Shown here piece by piece: positions 26,654 through 38,800 of a DNA stretch of 64,000 nt (its first letter is position 1; each line of letters opens with the position of its first letter). The translations under genes and the position numbers were made by a program. The DNA is from Psoroptes ovis. Lineage: Eukaryota; Arthropoda; Arachnida; Sarcoptiformes; Psoroptidae. The DNA lies in assembly GCA_002943765.1 (NCBI GenBank), contig PQWQ01000003.1, forward strand, positions 3,409,501 through 3,473,500. Reading direction: 5' to 3'. Below the pieces are notes generated by a model. The model was not told the origin of the DNA, did no database searches, and was given only the letters and a program-made list of their open reading frames with translations.

Positions 26654-29600
26654 AAGCTGTTTGCCGTTTATTGCTCAACAATGCTATATTATTGCTATTA
26701 ATGTTTAAATTACTCGTCATTGTTGCTGTTGATGTTGTGTTGTTAATTATGCTGCCACTTTTGCTACAACCACGATTACCAGATATGCTTGTACCAATGG
26801 CAACAGTAGCAGTTGTGCCATTAGTTGAAGTTGAAGATTTTTCATTTGATTGTAGCAGTTTGGATTGTTGTTGTATTGATGATGATGATGATGATGATTG
26901 TTTATTGCTTTTTTTCACATTTGTAGCAATATTTGTATTCACATTGCTACTACTAAAATTTTCGGCTGATAAATTTTTATTCGAAATGATCGATGATGAT
27001 GATGATGATATCGGAAAGAATATTGAATTCAAACCACCACATCCTACTGATTTAAAACTTTTATTCGATGATGATGTTGTTGATGATGATTCATTTGATT
27101 CATTACTATTAATCGATGTTGAATTCCCTTGCGGTTTTTTCGATTTACTTTTCGTTTGTTTATTTGATGAATCCAATGTGGATGACATTGATGATTGATT
27201 ATTTGGTGATGATTGATGTTCATCCGAGCGATGTTGTCGTTTTTTTAATGGTAATATTCGTTGATTATCATTAGGATTTTTACAATCCAATAATATTTCT
27301 TTATCGAAATCTAAATTAATCAATCGGTTCGATGTTGATGCTTGTTGTTGTTGTTGTTGCAAGCGTTTTTGTAATGATTGACCAAACAATAAACGATTTG
27401 TTTTAGAAATTTTTGTTATTGCTCCTGCTGATGTTGATGTATTTGATCCGGATAATTTTCTTCGTCGAAATATTAATGGTATCATATTTTTATCGATAGA
27501 AGGACCATTTGGTGTTATGTGCAGATTAATATTCATAAAATGTATTATTTTATCAATTTTATTCATTATTATTGGATCATTGATCAACGATGTAGATGAT
27601 GATAATGATGATGATGTCGATTGTGATGACGATATTTTAGCATTATTTAAACAAGAGATAATTGATTTTTTATGATGATGATGGTGATCATTCATTGATG
27701 ATGATGAACAACGTTTTTTATTTTGTTTGGATTTATGTTTTGATTTACAATTAATACCATTATTTGAATATTCCGATGATCGATGAAATTTTTCTTTACG
27801 ATGTTTTTTCTTTTTTGATGATTTACTGATGGTCATTGTACCACCACCAACATTGGAAGAAGTTGTGATTGATTTTTTGGTATCCAATTCTTTTGATTTA
27901 TGATCATCATTATCATTATTTGATTTTGATGGTAGTATTGTTGGCTGAATCACTGGAATTGACGATGATTTTTCTTTGGAAAAATTTTTCAATGGCTGTA
28001 CAATAGTTTCTATGCTGTTTACAATCGGTTTTTCATTGCTCATTTTGTCATCAATGATTTTAGGTGTCAAATTTGGCAATTGTTTCTTTGATTTTAATTG
28101 TTGTTGATTGTTAACTTCATTATCATCAACATCACTTAAACCTGAACTTGTTGCATTGAACGCATCAATTGTATCTTTTACTGAACGTACTAAACTTTCA
28201 AATTCATCTGGTTGTGGTGATTTTATATTTGATAAAATATCTATTTGTGGTTGTTGTTGTTGCTTAATCACATTAATTGATTCGTTCAATGATTTTGGTT
28301 GCGATCGCGTGGCGTTGGCATTGACATTTGTGGATATTGTTGCTTGCGGTGGCTGAGGTGGCGGCGGCGGCTGCAACTGAGATATATTCAATGAACTATT
28401 TGTAGAATCTTTGCTAATTTTTGCTGTTGACGATACTGAAGAATTGCACTTGTTTGCTGATGATTTTTTCGATTCTACATTTTTGACCGGGATTTGAACT
28501 GCTTTAGTTGCGGTCGTTGTGGCTGTTGTTGTCGGAGTTTTTTCTATTTTAGGTTGAATATTTTTCAATTCATTTGATTGTCGCGATTTAATGGAAGTTT
28601 TTGTATCAGTATTCTTGACCATAGTCGTTGAAGAGGTTGTTGCAGTTAGTGTTGGTAATGGAGCATTTGTTATTATCACAGGGCTAGGAAGATTTGTACG
28701 ATTCAACGATGTCGCTGTTGTTGACTGTTGTGACAGAGTTGCATTTGTTGTTGGAACATTTCGATTACCTGTTGGTGATATAACTGATAATAATAATGGT
28801 GCACCAAACATTGATGATGGTGCTGGCGTTTGCGGCGCTTGTATCGAAATTGGCTGCATTAATGCTTGCGATGGTTGTGAAAAAAATGTATATGGCAATT
28901 GTGGCTGTATGGTTGAATTGGGCGCCAAAATAACACTACTCGGATTTGTTGATAATGGTTTTATAGTTGCTTTATTGATAGCTGCTGTGGTCGTTGTTGA
29001 GATTGTTGGTGCTGTCGAGATTAATGCATTTTTTGCCGTTGTACCACCAATTACATTGATAGTTGATGTTGCAACTGTTGTCGGTGCGATCGCTGGTTTT
29101 ATAGGTGTCAAAGACTTTGTTGAATTCATCAAAGGTGCTGACGACGAAACATAGTTGGCAATCTGTTTAGTACCTAAAGATGTAGTGGCTGTTGCGGTAG
29201 ATAATGGCGATTGTAATAATAACAATGTTTGTGGTGAAATTATTGTTGATAATGGTGAATGTTGTTGATTAATCGTTGCTGCCGTATGAGAATTTTGTGC
29301 GACTGGATTTACATGAGTATTGGTCGATGTTGCATTATTCGGTAATATTGTTATTGCAGCAGGTCCTGTGGCTCCGAAATTTGTTCTGGTCACATCTTGT
29401 AATGTCGATGATGTTATATTAGTCATTGCATTCGAATTGATTTTATCTTTATTCGATCTGCTATTATTAGTATTTGATTGTAACATATTTTTCGTAGTAT
29501 TTACAATGTTTGCTGCAAGATTATTGGTCGATGATGTTGTTGTTTGCACAATTCTTGGCAAAATAAATTGAGGTGTTGTCGTTGTAGTCGTTGTCGAAGA

Positions 29601-32570
29601 TGACGATGAAGATGGTAATGGTACAGTATTGGATGTAGATTTTGCAAGACCAAACATCATCAAAGAATGTGCTGCTGCTGCTGCAGCTGATGCAGGATCA
29701 GTACCGGGAAATGTAAAATTTGCAGCTGATGGAAAATTCAATGCAGATTTAGGCATCAATAATGGTGCTGTCGATGTTGCGGATGATGATGGTGAAAATT
29801 GTGCTGCAGTAGGTATGAATGTTGGATGTTGCATTGCACCAGAAAATGAAAACGGTGATAATGCAGCTGCAGTACCTGCAGATGCACCAGTTGACAATGG
29901 TGGTGAGGTGAATATTGTCAATTGTTGTGATTGTTGCTGTTGCTGTTGCGGATTATTATTTGTATTAGCGCTATTATTATTATTGACGATAGGGAAAAAT
30001 GGATTCGAACGATTTGCGGCCGCTGTTGTTATCAATTGATTGCCCAATGCTTTACTGATATTATTGTTCGATAATTGTAGATTATTTAATGATAATTGTT
30101 GATTGAATATTGTCGGCATGAATGGATTAAATGTTGGAAAGCCATTTGTGGTTGAAAATGTTGATGTCGGTACAAAAAAAGATGATGGATTTAAAAAATT
30201 ATTAGCAGTTATCAATGGTTGTGTTGGTGTTTGCGATGTAACTTGAACAAATTTATTTACATTATTATTATGATTACAATTTAACGAAGCTGTTGTAGCC
30301 GATGTTATTGATGATGACAATATATTTTGTTGTTGCTGATTCGTTATTGATTTTGATGATTTTGTCAATGATGTTGTTGTTGATGATGATGATGATGATG
30401 ATAAGGAATTTGATACATTTTTTTGCTGTTGATGTATAATTTGCTTCTGCTGTTGTTGTTGTTGTTGTTGAACAACTTTATTGACCACAGTTCGTTGAAT
30501 TTGATCTTTTTGTTTACTATTGATTTTTGTTGTTATCGTCGATGACGACGACGACGATGATGATGATGATGATGTTGATGATGATAATTCATTACTAGTA
30601 CTATCAGCTGCCATCATAAGAGTTTTATTTGAATTATTGATTGTCTTCGATATTGTAGTATTATTATTTGTAGTTGATGATGATTGCTGTTTGGCAGCAA
30701 AATTTATCGATGTTGAACTTGAAACTGTTGATGTAGTCATTGTTGATATTGTTGTTGATACGTTTGTACATTTCGTTGTTGCTGCCGTTATTGGATTTGA
30801 TGATAATGAACGATTCTGCAATGATTGTTGATGATGTGCAATGCGATAACTTCTTAGCCTTTGTCTTTCTTCGGCTGGATCACGTTTTTTAACCATTGTC
30901 GATGTTGCTGCAGTTGTTGATGAAGATGTTGATGTTGTTGAATCAATTTTCATTGAAGAATTTATTACACAATCCGGTGTGTTAGGATTCGATGTTGATA
31001 ATGGTGATGATGTTGATTCACAATTAGTATTATTGATTTCTATCAATTTTTGAGTATTTGTTGTCGATGTTGTTGTCGTTGATGATGTTTCCGATTGCTG
31101 TATTGTTGATTGATGAAATTGATGATAACTTGAGGATTCTGATTTTGCTGTCGTTGTCGTTGATGCTTCATGTTGATGTTCATTCAATTGTTGCTGTTGC
31201 AAAATAGTGTCCACCGAAAAAATCGTCGATGAAGATTGTTGTTTTTTAGTTGTATCTAATAATGATTCAGAAACGGAAATTTTCGTCAATACATCTTCGA
31301 TGTTTGATTTTGTTGTTTGACAAGATGATTGTGATTCATCATCTAAACAAGAATTCGACGATTCTAAGGAACTTTTATTCAATTTTTTCTTTGCCTTTTT
31401 CAATTTTACTTTTATATTTTCAGGTTTTTTTATTGCATTCAATTTGATAGATTCACCATCAGAATCATCAGAATCGCATGATGAAGATGATGAAATCGAA
31501 TATGAAGATGTATGGGACAATGACGAGCATGATGAAGATGATGATGATGATGTCGAAGATGATCTCGATCTTGATTTATTGGAATGTTTTGACGACGATA
31601 ATGATGATGAATCACAGTTATTTGAAAATTGATCGAAAAACCCGCTTGATTCTTGTTGTTGATTGTCATTTTTCATTTGAATTTCATTTGGTTGACTAGA
31701 ATTTTTCTTTTTATGAGATTTTTTCAACAATGATTTTGCTGATGATGATAATTTTAAGCTCTGAATTTGCTGCTGTTGTTGTTGTTGTTGTTGTTCGCCT
31801 GAATCATTTTCTCCATCAACATGAAGATTACTATTATCATTATCATTATTACTTTCATTTGAGATCGATTTATAATGGCATTTTAAATCATTTGATGATG
31901 TATTTATTTTGGTTGTAGTTGTTGTTGATACATTTGTCTTTGTTTTCGACGACGACGACGACGATGATGATTCTCTAGATTTATGATGATGTTTATGTTT
32001 ATTTTTTCGATGTTTTTTATGATGTCTTGACAATGATGATGATGAAGATGATGATGATGATGTCATACATTGCACAGTTGATTCAACAACTGATAATTTT
32101 CTTGTTTCAATTATGAATTTTTCCGTTTTTTGAACAACTGTATGATGTCTATGATGATGATGACGATGTTTACTATGTTTATGATGATGATGATGATGAT
32201 GATGAATTAATAAATCTTTCGATGATTTAGATTTCAAATCTTTTTTTCTTCGTTTTTTCATTAATTGATTCTGATCATTACTATTATTATCATCATTATA
32301 ATTATTATCACATTTTGTCACTTTAATTTGTTGTTGCTGTTGTTGATTAATTGTATCATTAATTAATTTTATAGAATTATTATCATTATTTATTAAATTT
32401 TGTTTCTGTTTTTGCTTATCATCAATCATCATTGCTGTCATTTCATTATCATAATTATTATCATGTATTGAATTTGACAATTTATCATTTTGTTGTTGTT
32501 GTTGTGGTGGTTGTTGCTGTTGTTGTTGTTTTTGTTCCATTTTAGTATTATTATTTACTATTGTTGACAT
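20984..32570 (-). CDS. ash1: Histone H3K36 methyltransferase Ash1 (Trithorax group)
   Basis: Six exons on the minus strand: 32570-26249, 26171-22276, 22197-22099, 22032-21367, 21306-21157 and 21094-20984. All junctions are in phase (11,244 nt, 3,747 residues; human ASH1L is about 2,970). Exon 1 alone is 2,107 codons of Ser/Thr/Gln/Asn/His-rich sequence with poly-His, poly-Gln and an Ala/Thr tract. Exon 2 adds Lys-rich patches, then AWS (about 2665-2715, CNCTMPRTPNEMACGADC), SET (about 2716-2840, with RGWGIRT, NHSCEPNCEMQKW and FYDYNF) and post-SET (CHCGSSKCRG). The PHD finger spans exons 2 and 3 (about 3388-3433), and exon 4 encodes a BAH domain (about 3440-3661). A bromodomain is expected between post-SET and PHD but I cannot recognise one. 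The enzyme dimethylates H3K36 and opposes Polycomb silencing. The exon 1 to exon 2 join rests on splice sites and phase only. Confidence 0.93.
26579..26660 (-). repeat. Alanine/threonine-coding trinucleotide tract within Ash1
   Basis: A run of GCT/GTT units on the plus strand reads as GCA/GCC-type Ala with scattered Thr on the coding strand, near residues 1970-2000 of Ash1. It is in frame, so unit-length changes would alter only tract length. The same DNA opens long false frames on the plus strand. Confidence 0.7.
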
Positions 32571-33193
32571 TGCACTTGTGTGATATTAATTGATAATAAA
32601 TTTATATTTGAGAATTAAATCAATAATTATCAGCTAGTAAATAATTTTAATTAATAAAATCTATTCAGAATAAATTCATTCAATTCTATAGACGATGGAA
32701 ATGATTAAAATTTTCTCTTGAAATCTTATAAAATTTTTCAAAATATTTTAAATTAATTAATCCATTGATATTGTTTTCGTTTTTCCGATCCTTTATTATC
32801 TAAGATTAGTGAATGGGAATAATTATATAATTATATGTTATTCAAAGCAACAAAATACATACATTTAATTATGATAAGAAATCAATGATCAAAATTAAAT
32901 TAAATAATTATTGTTTACAATTTATTCATGTTTCATTTTATCATTATTTACAAAGATTAAATCAATAAACTATAATAATGATTCAAAATGAGCCGAAATT
33001 TACAATGTAAATAAACAAAACAAAACAAAACAAACGAAATACCACCACCACCAATCACCACTATAGATATTTGCGGGTCATATCTCAAATCATTTCGCCA
33101 TTTCGTTAACGAAAAAAACAACAACAACAAAGAAGCGGCAAAGAAAAAAATTATGAATGAAAAAAAAGTGAAATTTTTTCATAATTGAAAATA

Positions 33194-33273
33194 TTAGGTT
33201 GTCCGAAAAGTTTTAGCCGAATATAACGAAGGGAATTATGAGAAAATCGGCAAGAACTTATCGAGCAACCTAA
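33194..33273. mobile_element. Mariner-type MITE, 80 bp
   Basis: The left end reads TTAGGTTGTCCGAAAAGT and the right end, on the other strand, TTAGGTTGCTCGATAAGT. The inverted ends extend 27 bp with 22 matches. A TA dinucleotide flanks each side (33192-33193 and 33274-33275), the target duplication made by Tc1/mariner transposases, and TTAGGTTG is a common mariner end. Only 26 bp lie between the ends, so no transposase is encoded; it would need a partner in trans. Confidence 0.8.
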
Positions 33274-33424
33274 TAATATTGAGATCGTAGCATATATAAA
33301 TTGTTATACAACACAACTATACACAATGCACAAACACTTTACAATATACAAACAAACAGCAGATACACACACACACACACATAACAATCCAATGGATTCC
33401 AATGGTTAGATGTACACAAGTCAG

Positions 33425-33735
33425 ACTGATGATAATAGAATAGATAAGAGTTTATCGTGCTTCAGGGTTTCACTGGCGGCCACTTTCACATCTGCGAGGG
33501 CTAAAAACACATCCATCCATGCATCCATTAATTCAAAACTCTCTCTTTCAACTAAATGATGCTGATTACGACGATAAGGATGGAATTAAATCAAATGCAT
33601 CCAGACGTTTGAATGCCTCTGCTCCTGCTTCAATGTCTACACAGGTCTATGCATGCCATTAAGCAACGATATTTTTGCGCAATGCTTGCGTAGACACACA
33701 CGTAAAGCCAGCATTCGTTCAATCAAAGCTTTTCA
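33425..33735. other. GC-richer open segment of unknown nature
   Basis: This segment is visibly less AT-rich than its surroundings. It is open for about 70 codons on the plus strand (roughly 33444-33660) and has shorter open stretches on the minus strand. Neither gives a protein I recognise, and there is no good start. It may be promoter or 5' UTR sequence of Ash1, an isolated exon, or a gene remnant. Confidence 0.3.
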
Positions 33736-33883
33736 AATCAAAATTTTGAATTTTTTGAAAATGCTGGTATCATTGATTATGCAATATGATTATGATATTC
33801 AAATGATGGTGCTGAATATGCTGGTTTAAATTATTTATTCAAAATAATTCCTATGAATTTCTATGGATTATAATCATTTGAAA

Positions 33884-33889
33884 TTTATT
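33884..33889 (-). terminator. Polyadenylation signal of Tim44
   Basis: AATAAA on the minus strand about 160 nt after the Tim44 stop. Position-based call. Confidence 0.35.
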
Positions 33890-34049
33890 TACAAACACGT
33901 AATTTGAATGATAATAATTTATATAAATTTCCAAAAATTTTGCGATTTCTTCGAGTAGAATTATAATATTATTCGACTAAAATTTGAAAAGAACATCTAA
34001 AAATATGAGCTTCTGATTGAATGATTGATGATTATCATTATTATCGATA

Positions 34050-35621
34050 TTATAACCATTGATCGGCACTATTTGCCGATAAATCCAACAATCTCCATGC
34101 TGCTTTTGGATCTAATTCATTTTGATCACGACACAATACCCATACATAATGAACACGTATAATTTTCTCGGGATCACCTTCAACAACTTTATTATTTGAA
34201 TCTTTTACACACATTATTTGTTGTGTTTGAAATGTTATAATCAATACCGGTCCTTGTTCCATCATTTTACCCATTTCTAATTCTAAATTTGTTAAATCTA
34301 ATATTTTCGATTCAAAATGATAACCCATTGCTTTGGCTTGTTTTATTGGTGTTATCAATACATTGTATACCTGTGTTCGTGTTGATAAATATAATTATAA
34401 TTGATGATTATTTCATTAAAAAATTTTAAATAATACTTACACCTTCATAGCACCAATCTTTCAATATTTCCATATCACCGCGTATCATTGCTTCCAATAT
34501 GTTTGGTATAATATCATATTCACATTGTTCCATAAATTCTTGTCGATCAAAATTTGGATCAACTTTACAAATTTCGGTTAATACTTCGGATAATTCAGTT
34601 TTTGTAAACATTCCGCCAAACAATTCTGTAACTTTATCACTAACTAAACGAGATGCTCGTACTAATGGATTATCACTTTCATCTAATTTAGTTTTCATTT
34701 CAAATATTTTATTAACATATGGATTATTATCTTTGAAATTTTGCCAACTTGAAAACCATTTTGAATCTTTATGTAATTCCATACCGGTCGCTTCTCTTTA
34801 ATTATCATAAATTGAAAATTAATCAAATATTAATACAATATCAATAAAATATTTCAAACTTACTCATTCGGTTGAATCGGACGTTGAGATACGAATTCCT
34901 CAGAATATTCTTTACGTTTCCGTAATTTTACTGGTGGTCTATATAAACGTGCAGCTGTTAGCGGTGTATCACCAATTTCATCTTTAACCGTTTTAACTGT
35001 TTTCGATACTGCTTGAAATGCTTCCGTCTTAGATAATTGTTCAATTTGTTCGGATGCTTTTTTCGCTTGTTTCGATAACTCTTCAACAGCTTCTTTACTC
35101 ATTTTACCGATTTCAGTTTTACCAGCTTCTTCTAAACCTTTACTTAATTTTTGTTTTATCGTATCTATTTGTTCAATTATTTGTTGTGAACTTTTATTAG
35201 TTTCAGCTTCAATATTTTGCTTATTGATTGAAAAATTGATTTCAGAATAATTAATTCAAACGAGAATAAACAACAGGAATACATACGAATTTTTTCCTAG
35301 CTTTTTTTAATGCTTCAGAATTTTCCAATTTTTGTGCTTCTTCACGAAATTTCCGTAAATTCTCTTTCATTTCTTTATTTTTATCTAATTCTTCTTTAAG
35401 ATTATCAAATATTTGTCCAAGAAAACCTTTTTTCTGTCGTTGATTTGTCATAAAACGAACCTAAATAAAATTTTATAAAGCTAAATAAAAATCAATCTCA
35501 AGTATAAAATAAGCTGTCATACATTTGACATTGGCCATGATGATTTTACACTATTATTCACCGATATTCTTAACGTACGTATCGTTGAAATTGATTTCAT
35601 CGAATTGAAAATGTTATTCAT
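34050..35621 (-). CDS. TIMM44: Mitochondrial import inner membrane translocase subunit Tim44
   Basis: Five exons on the minus strand: 35621-35523, 35460-35287, 35219-34864, 34795-34441 and 34370-34050. All phases agree (1,305 nt, 434 residues; human about 452). The N-terminus (MNNIFNSMKSISTIRTLRIS) is a basic amphipathic matrix-targeting sequence. A charged helical region follows (FLGQIFDNLKEELDKNKEMK and Lys/Glu-rich repeats). The C-terminal Tim44 fold runs from about 225 to the end, with LHKDSKWFSSW, DNPLVRASR, TEICKVDPNFD and GKMMEQGPVLIITFQ. Tim44 tethers mtHsp70 to the TIM23 channel in the matrix and drives import of preproteins. It lies 205 bp downstream of the dsRBD gene on the same strand. 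Nothing essential appears to be missing. Confidence 0.95.
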
Positions 35622-35719
35622 TTTAATTGTTTTAAATTTTGGAATTTAAAACACAGAAAAACTAATTTAAAAGATACAAATGTGATCCCAAACGTAATAA
35701 ACACATGTGATATTGAAAT

Positions 35720-35725
35720 TTTATT
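35720..35725 (-). terminator. Polyadenylation signal of the dsRBD gene
   Basis: AATAAA on the minus strand about 100 nt after the stop at 35827 and about 100 bp before the Tim44 start, so it falls within the tight gap between the two genes. Confidence 0.4.
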
Positions 35726-35826
35726 TCGGCAAATTGATAACATAAATTTTTATTTTGAAAACATGCGCGTGATTTTGATGATCTGTTCAAATAGGATAGG
35801 AATTTTTTTTTTTCATTTCAAAAAAT

Positions 35827-38800
35827 TCAAAAATTTTTAGTTTTCCATAAATTTATTGCCAAATAACGTAATGCTTTATAACTTGCGTATTCACGTGCAT
35901 TTTCTGCATCCGAATCGATAGCAAAACTCAAAAATTTTTTACGTAACAATTGATTTTGTTCCAATTGTTGCCAATCATAAGGACATTGTAACATAATAAT
36001 GGCCAATTTACCATCTTTTTGATTATTTTCAATTTTAATACTTTGTAATTGACATTTTAATTCAAATAATTTCGGTTCCATCAATTTTAGCGATTGCTGT
36101 GAATTCAATATCGACCCAATTATTGATAACAGTTGTAAATGATTCCAATATTTTTTTGTGTCAAATTTTTTGCTCAAAATATTCAAATCAATCCATTCAT
36201 TTATGATATTATTCCAATTATCAAATGTTTTAAATTCATTATCAGTATTAATATTATCTAATTGTTTGTGATAATTTAAATATTCATACAAACTATCAAT
36301 GATTCGTTCATATAGGCAACTTGGATCTTTGGTAAATTTTTGATTTTTTAAATGTGATTGATAAATATTTTTCAATATTACATTTTCAATGAATTTCAAG
36401 TTATTATCCAATAATTTTAATTGATTATTTTCGAGAGTTATATTTAATCTTGATTCATTTGAACCATTCATTATTTGTTTTATATTTGGCATTGTTTTAG
36501 AATTTTTTTCAATAGATTTTTGCAAATATTCATTGAAATATGGTAAATCATTCAATTGATTGATTTCTGTTGAGTGTTGGCAACCTATCAACGATAATAT
36601 CAGGTAGGAAGCAATCGTTTTTGCTAAACGTTTTGAATTTGCTATCGTTTCAATTGATAATATTCCATTGAATTTTTCATTAAAATTTTGATGACAAAAT
36701 TTTATTTCACATTTGCATAAAATTTCTTCATCATTATCTGAAGATTTAGTGATAATAAATTCAGGTTTATGTGTCAATAAATCTTGACACAAATCATACA
36801 ATTTTTTCATGATTAATTTACATTTTTGCTGATTTGATGATGATTTTGATTTAGAATTACTATTAGATTTTGAATTTGAAGATTCTGTTTGATCATTTTC
36901 AGCTGCAGCTTTCATATCGAACATTTTTTTCATTGAATTACTGGATATTTTATTCAACAAACGTAAACTTGCAAGCTCTACTGATGCATCGCTATCGGCA
37001 TCACCGAATTCATAGGTGATATAATTTTTTGCTATTAAATCAATTTCGTTTTCAGTTAAATTATTATAATTGAATTGAACATGAATAATAGTTATGGTAG
37101 CATTTTTGTTAATTTCAAATGTACGATGTTTAAATTCTATTAATGGCAAAATGTCATCACCTGTTTCGTCTGTGATGCCAAACATCAGCAGTGTTTGAAT
37201 GAATTTTAAATGATTTCTCGATGATTTCATATCCATTTTAGACAATAATTGTAATAATGATTCTTCATTTAAATGATCAATTTTTGCCGATGATTTTGAT
37301 TTGAAATTTTTCAATAAAAATGGTAATCTTTCATTAATTTTTTTCAATGCTTGTTGCGATTGCTCTTTCAACATGTAGTGATAAAAATTTTTGCCTATAA
37401 AATGAATGAATTTTTCATTGATTTTAAGCATTTCGCGTTGTTTTTGAGCCAAATCTTTGGAAAAATCTTTTTCATTAGCATAAATAATATCAATCGAATG
37501 ATTGTTTTGGCGAAATTTCAATATATTTTCATCTGTATCAAAATCATTAGATTCTATCAGAGAAAATCTAAGTGATTCAATGAATAAATCATCAAATTGA
37601 TCAAATTTCGGTGGTCTTATGCCTAAACGTAATATCATTATAAAGGCAGCAATTTGTTTTGTTAATCTTTGCGTCAATGAATATCCGATTGTTTTCAGAA
37701 TGAATTTGTCTTCAAAATTTAAAATGCATTCAATTTTATAAATTTGTACTGTTTTAGTTGTTAATCGCAATTTTTCGATAAAATTCTTAGCGGTCAACTG
37801 ATGATTATTAGTATTCAATACTGTATAATTGAATATTGGACTCGGTATTGACATATTTCGAGCTAAATCATATAAAAGTGTAAGAGATTTATTCGATACG
37901 TAATCGAAATTCTCATTTTTTAATTCAGATTTTGGTTGTAACTTTTGGTCATTGATTTTTAGCAATAAATTTTGAGCTGCTTGTTTTTTTGCCATTTTTT
38001 TCGATCGATCTTTGCCTTCACTTTCGTATAACAATTTTTCATTTTGATTATCACCATTGAACAATTGACAACGATACACAAACACTGGACAATGTGCTGG
38101 CCCATATGAATCTGTATGAATGAAATTGATACGATAACGATTGAGAGCAGCAAAGCGATTCAAATCGGATATTGGATCAATTGAAGATTGATTTTTAGCT
38201 GGATTGCAATCAGTAATTTCTTTATTCTCAGATTTTTCAACGATTTGATGCTCGTTTTGGTGCTTACAAGTCGATTGCTTAGTAGTTGATTGAATTTCCC
38301 GTTTGGGGATCGCGTTTTGATGGAATGATGATGATTGCACATTGTTTGAAATTTCCGGGAAATTTATACATGGATTAACTAATTCATAAACCAAAAAATG
38401 TTTATTTGTGTATGGATCACAATGATATATCGGGTTGGAAGGTGTGAAATTCACTGGTATCATTTGTTGATGATATATTGGTGCATTATAAGGAATGAAT
38501 GGATTGATGATCGCTTGACGATTATTCGGATGATAATGATGAACAAAATTTTGTTGATTGAATTTCTTGGGAATATTTCCCCTATTATTAGTGAATTGTT
38601 TTGCATTATTTTTCGGAAATTTTAATCGTGTATTTTTCAATGCATTCAATGCTGCATTTTGTTGTGCACTCTTGATCGTTGCACCTTCACCATTATGTTT
38701 TTCAGAAACACCAAGCTGAATATATACGGTAAATATCTTCGAATAATCAGATCCACGCACATCGATCAATTCGAATTCTGGTTTAATTTTATGCAGCTGA

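Larger units (their letters stand above)
32571..34049. other. Intergenic region between Ash1 and Tim44
   Basis: About 1.5 kb. It holds the Ash1 5' flank, an 80-bp mariner-type MITE, a (CA)n tract near 33367-33380, a GC-richer, unusually open segment at about 33425-33735 and the Tim44 3' UTR. No complete gene was identified. Confidence 0.6.

Noticed and set aside
26359..31918. Many plus-strand open frames of up to 279 codons rich in Val, Asp, Leu and Cys
   Set aside because: They are antisense translations of the repetitive Ash1 coding exon; its trinucleotide repeats stay open in several frames.
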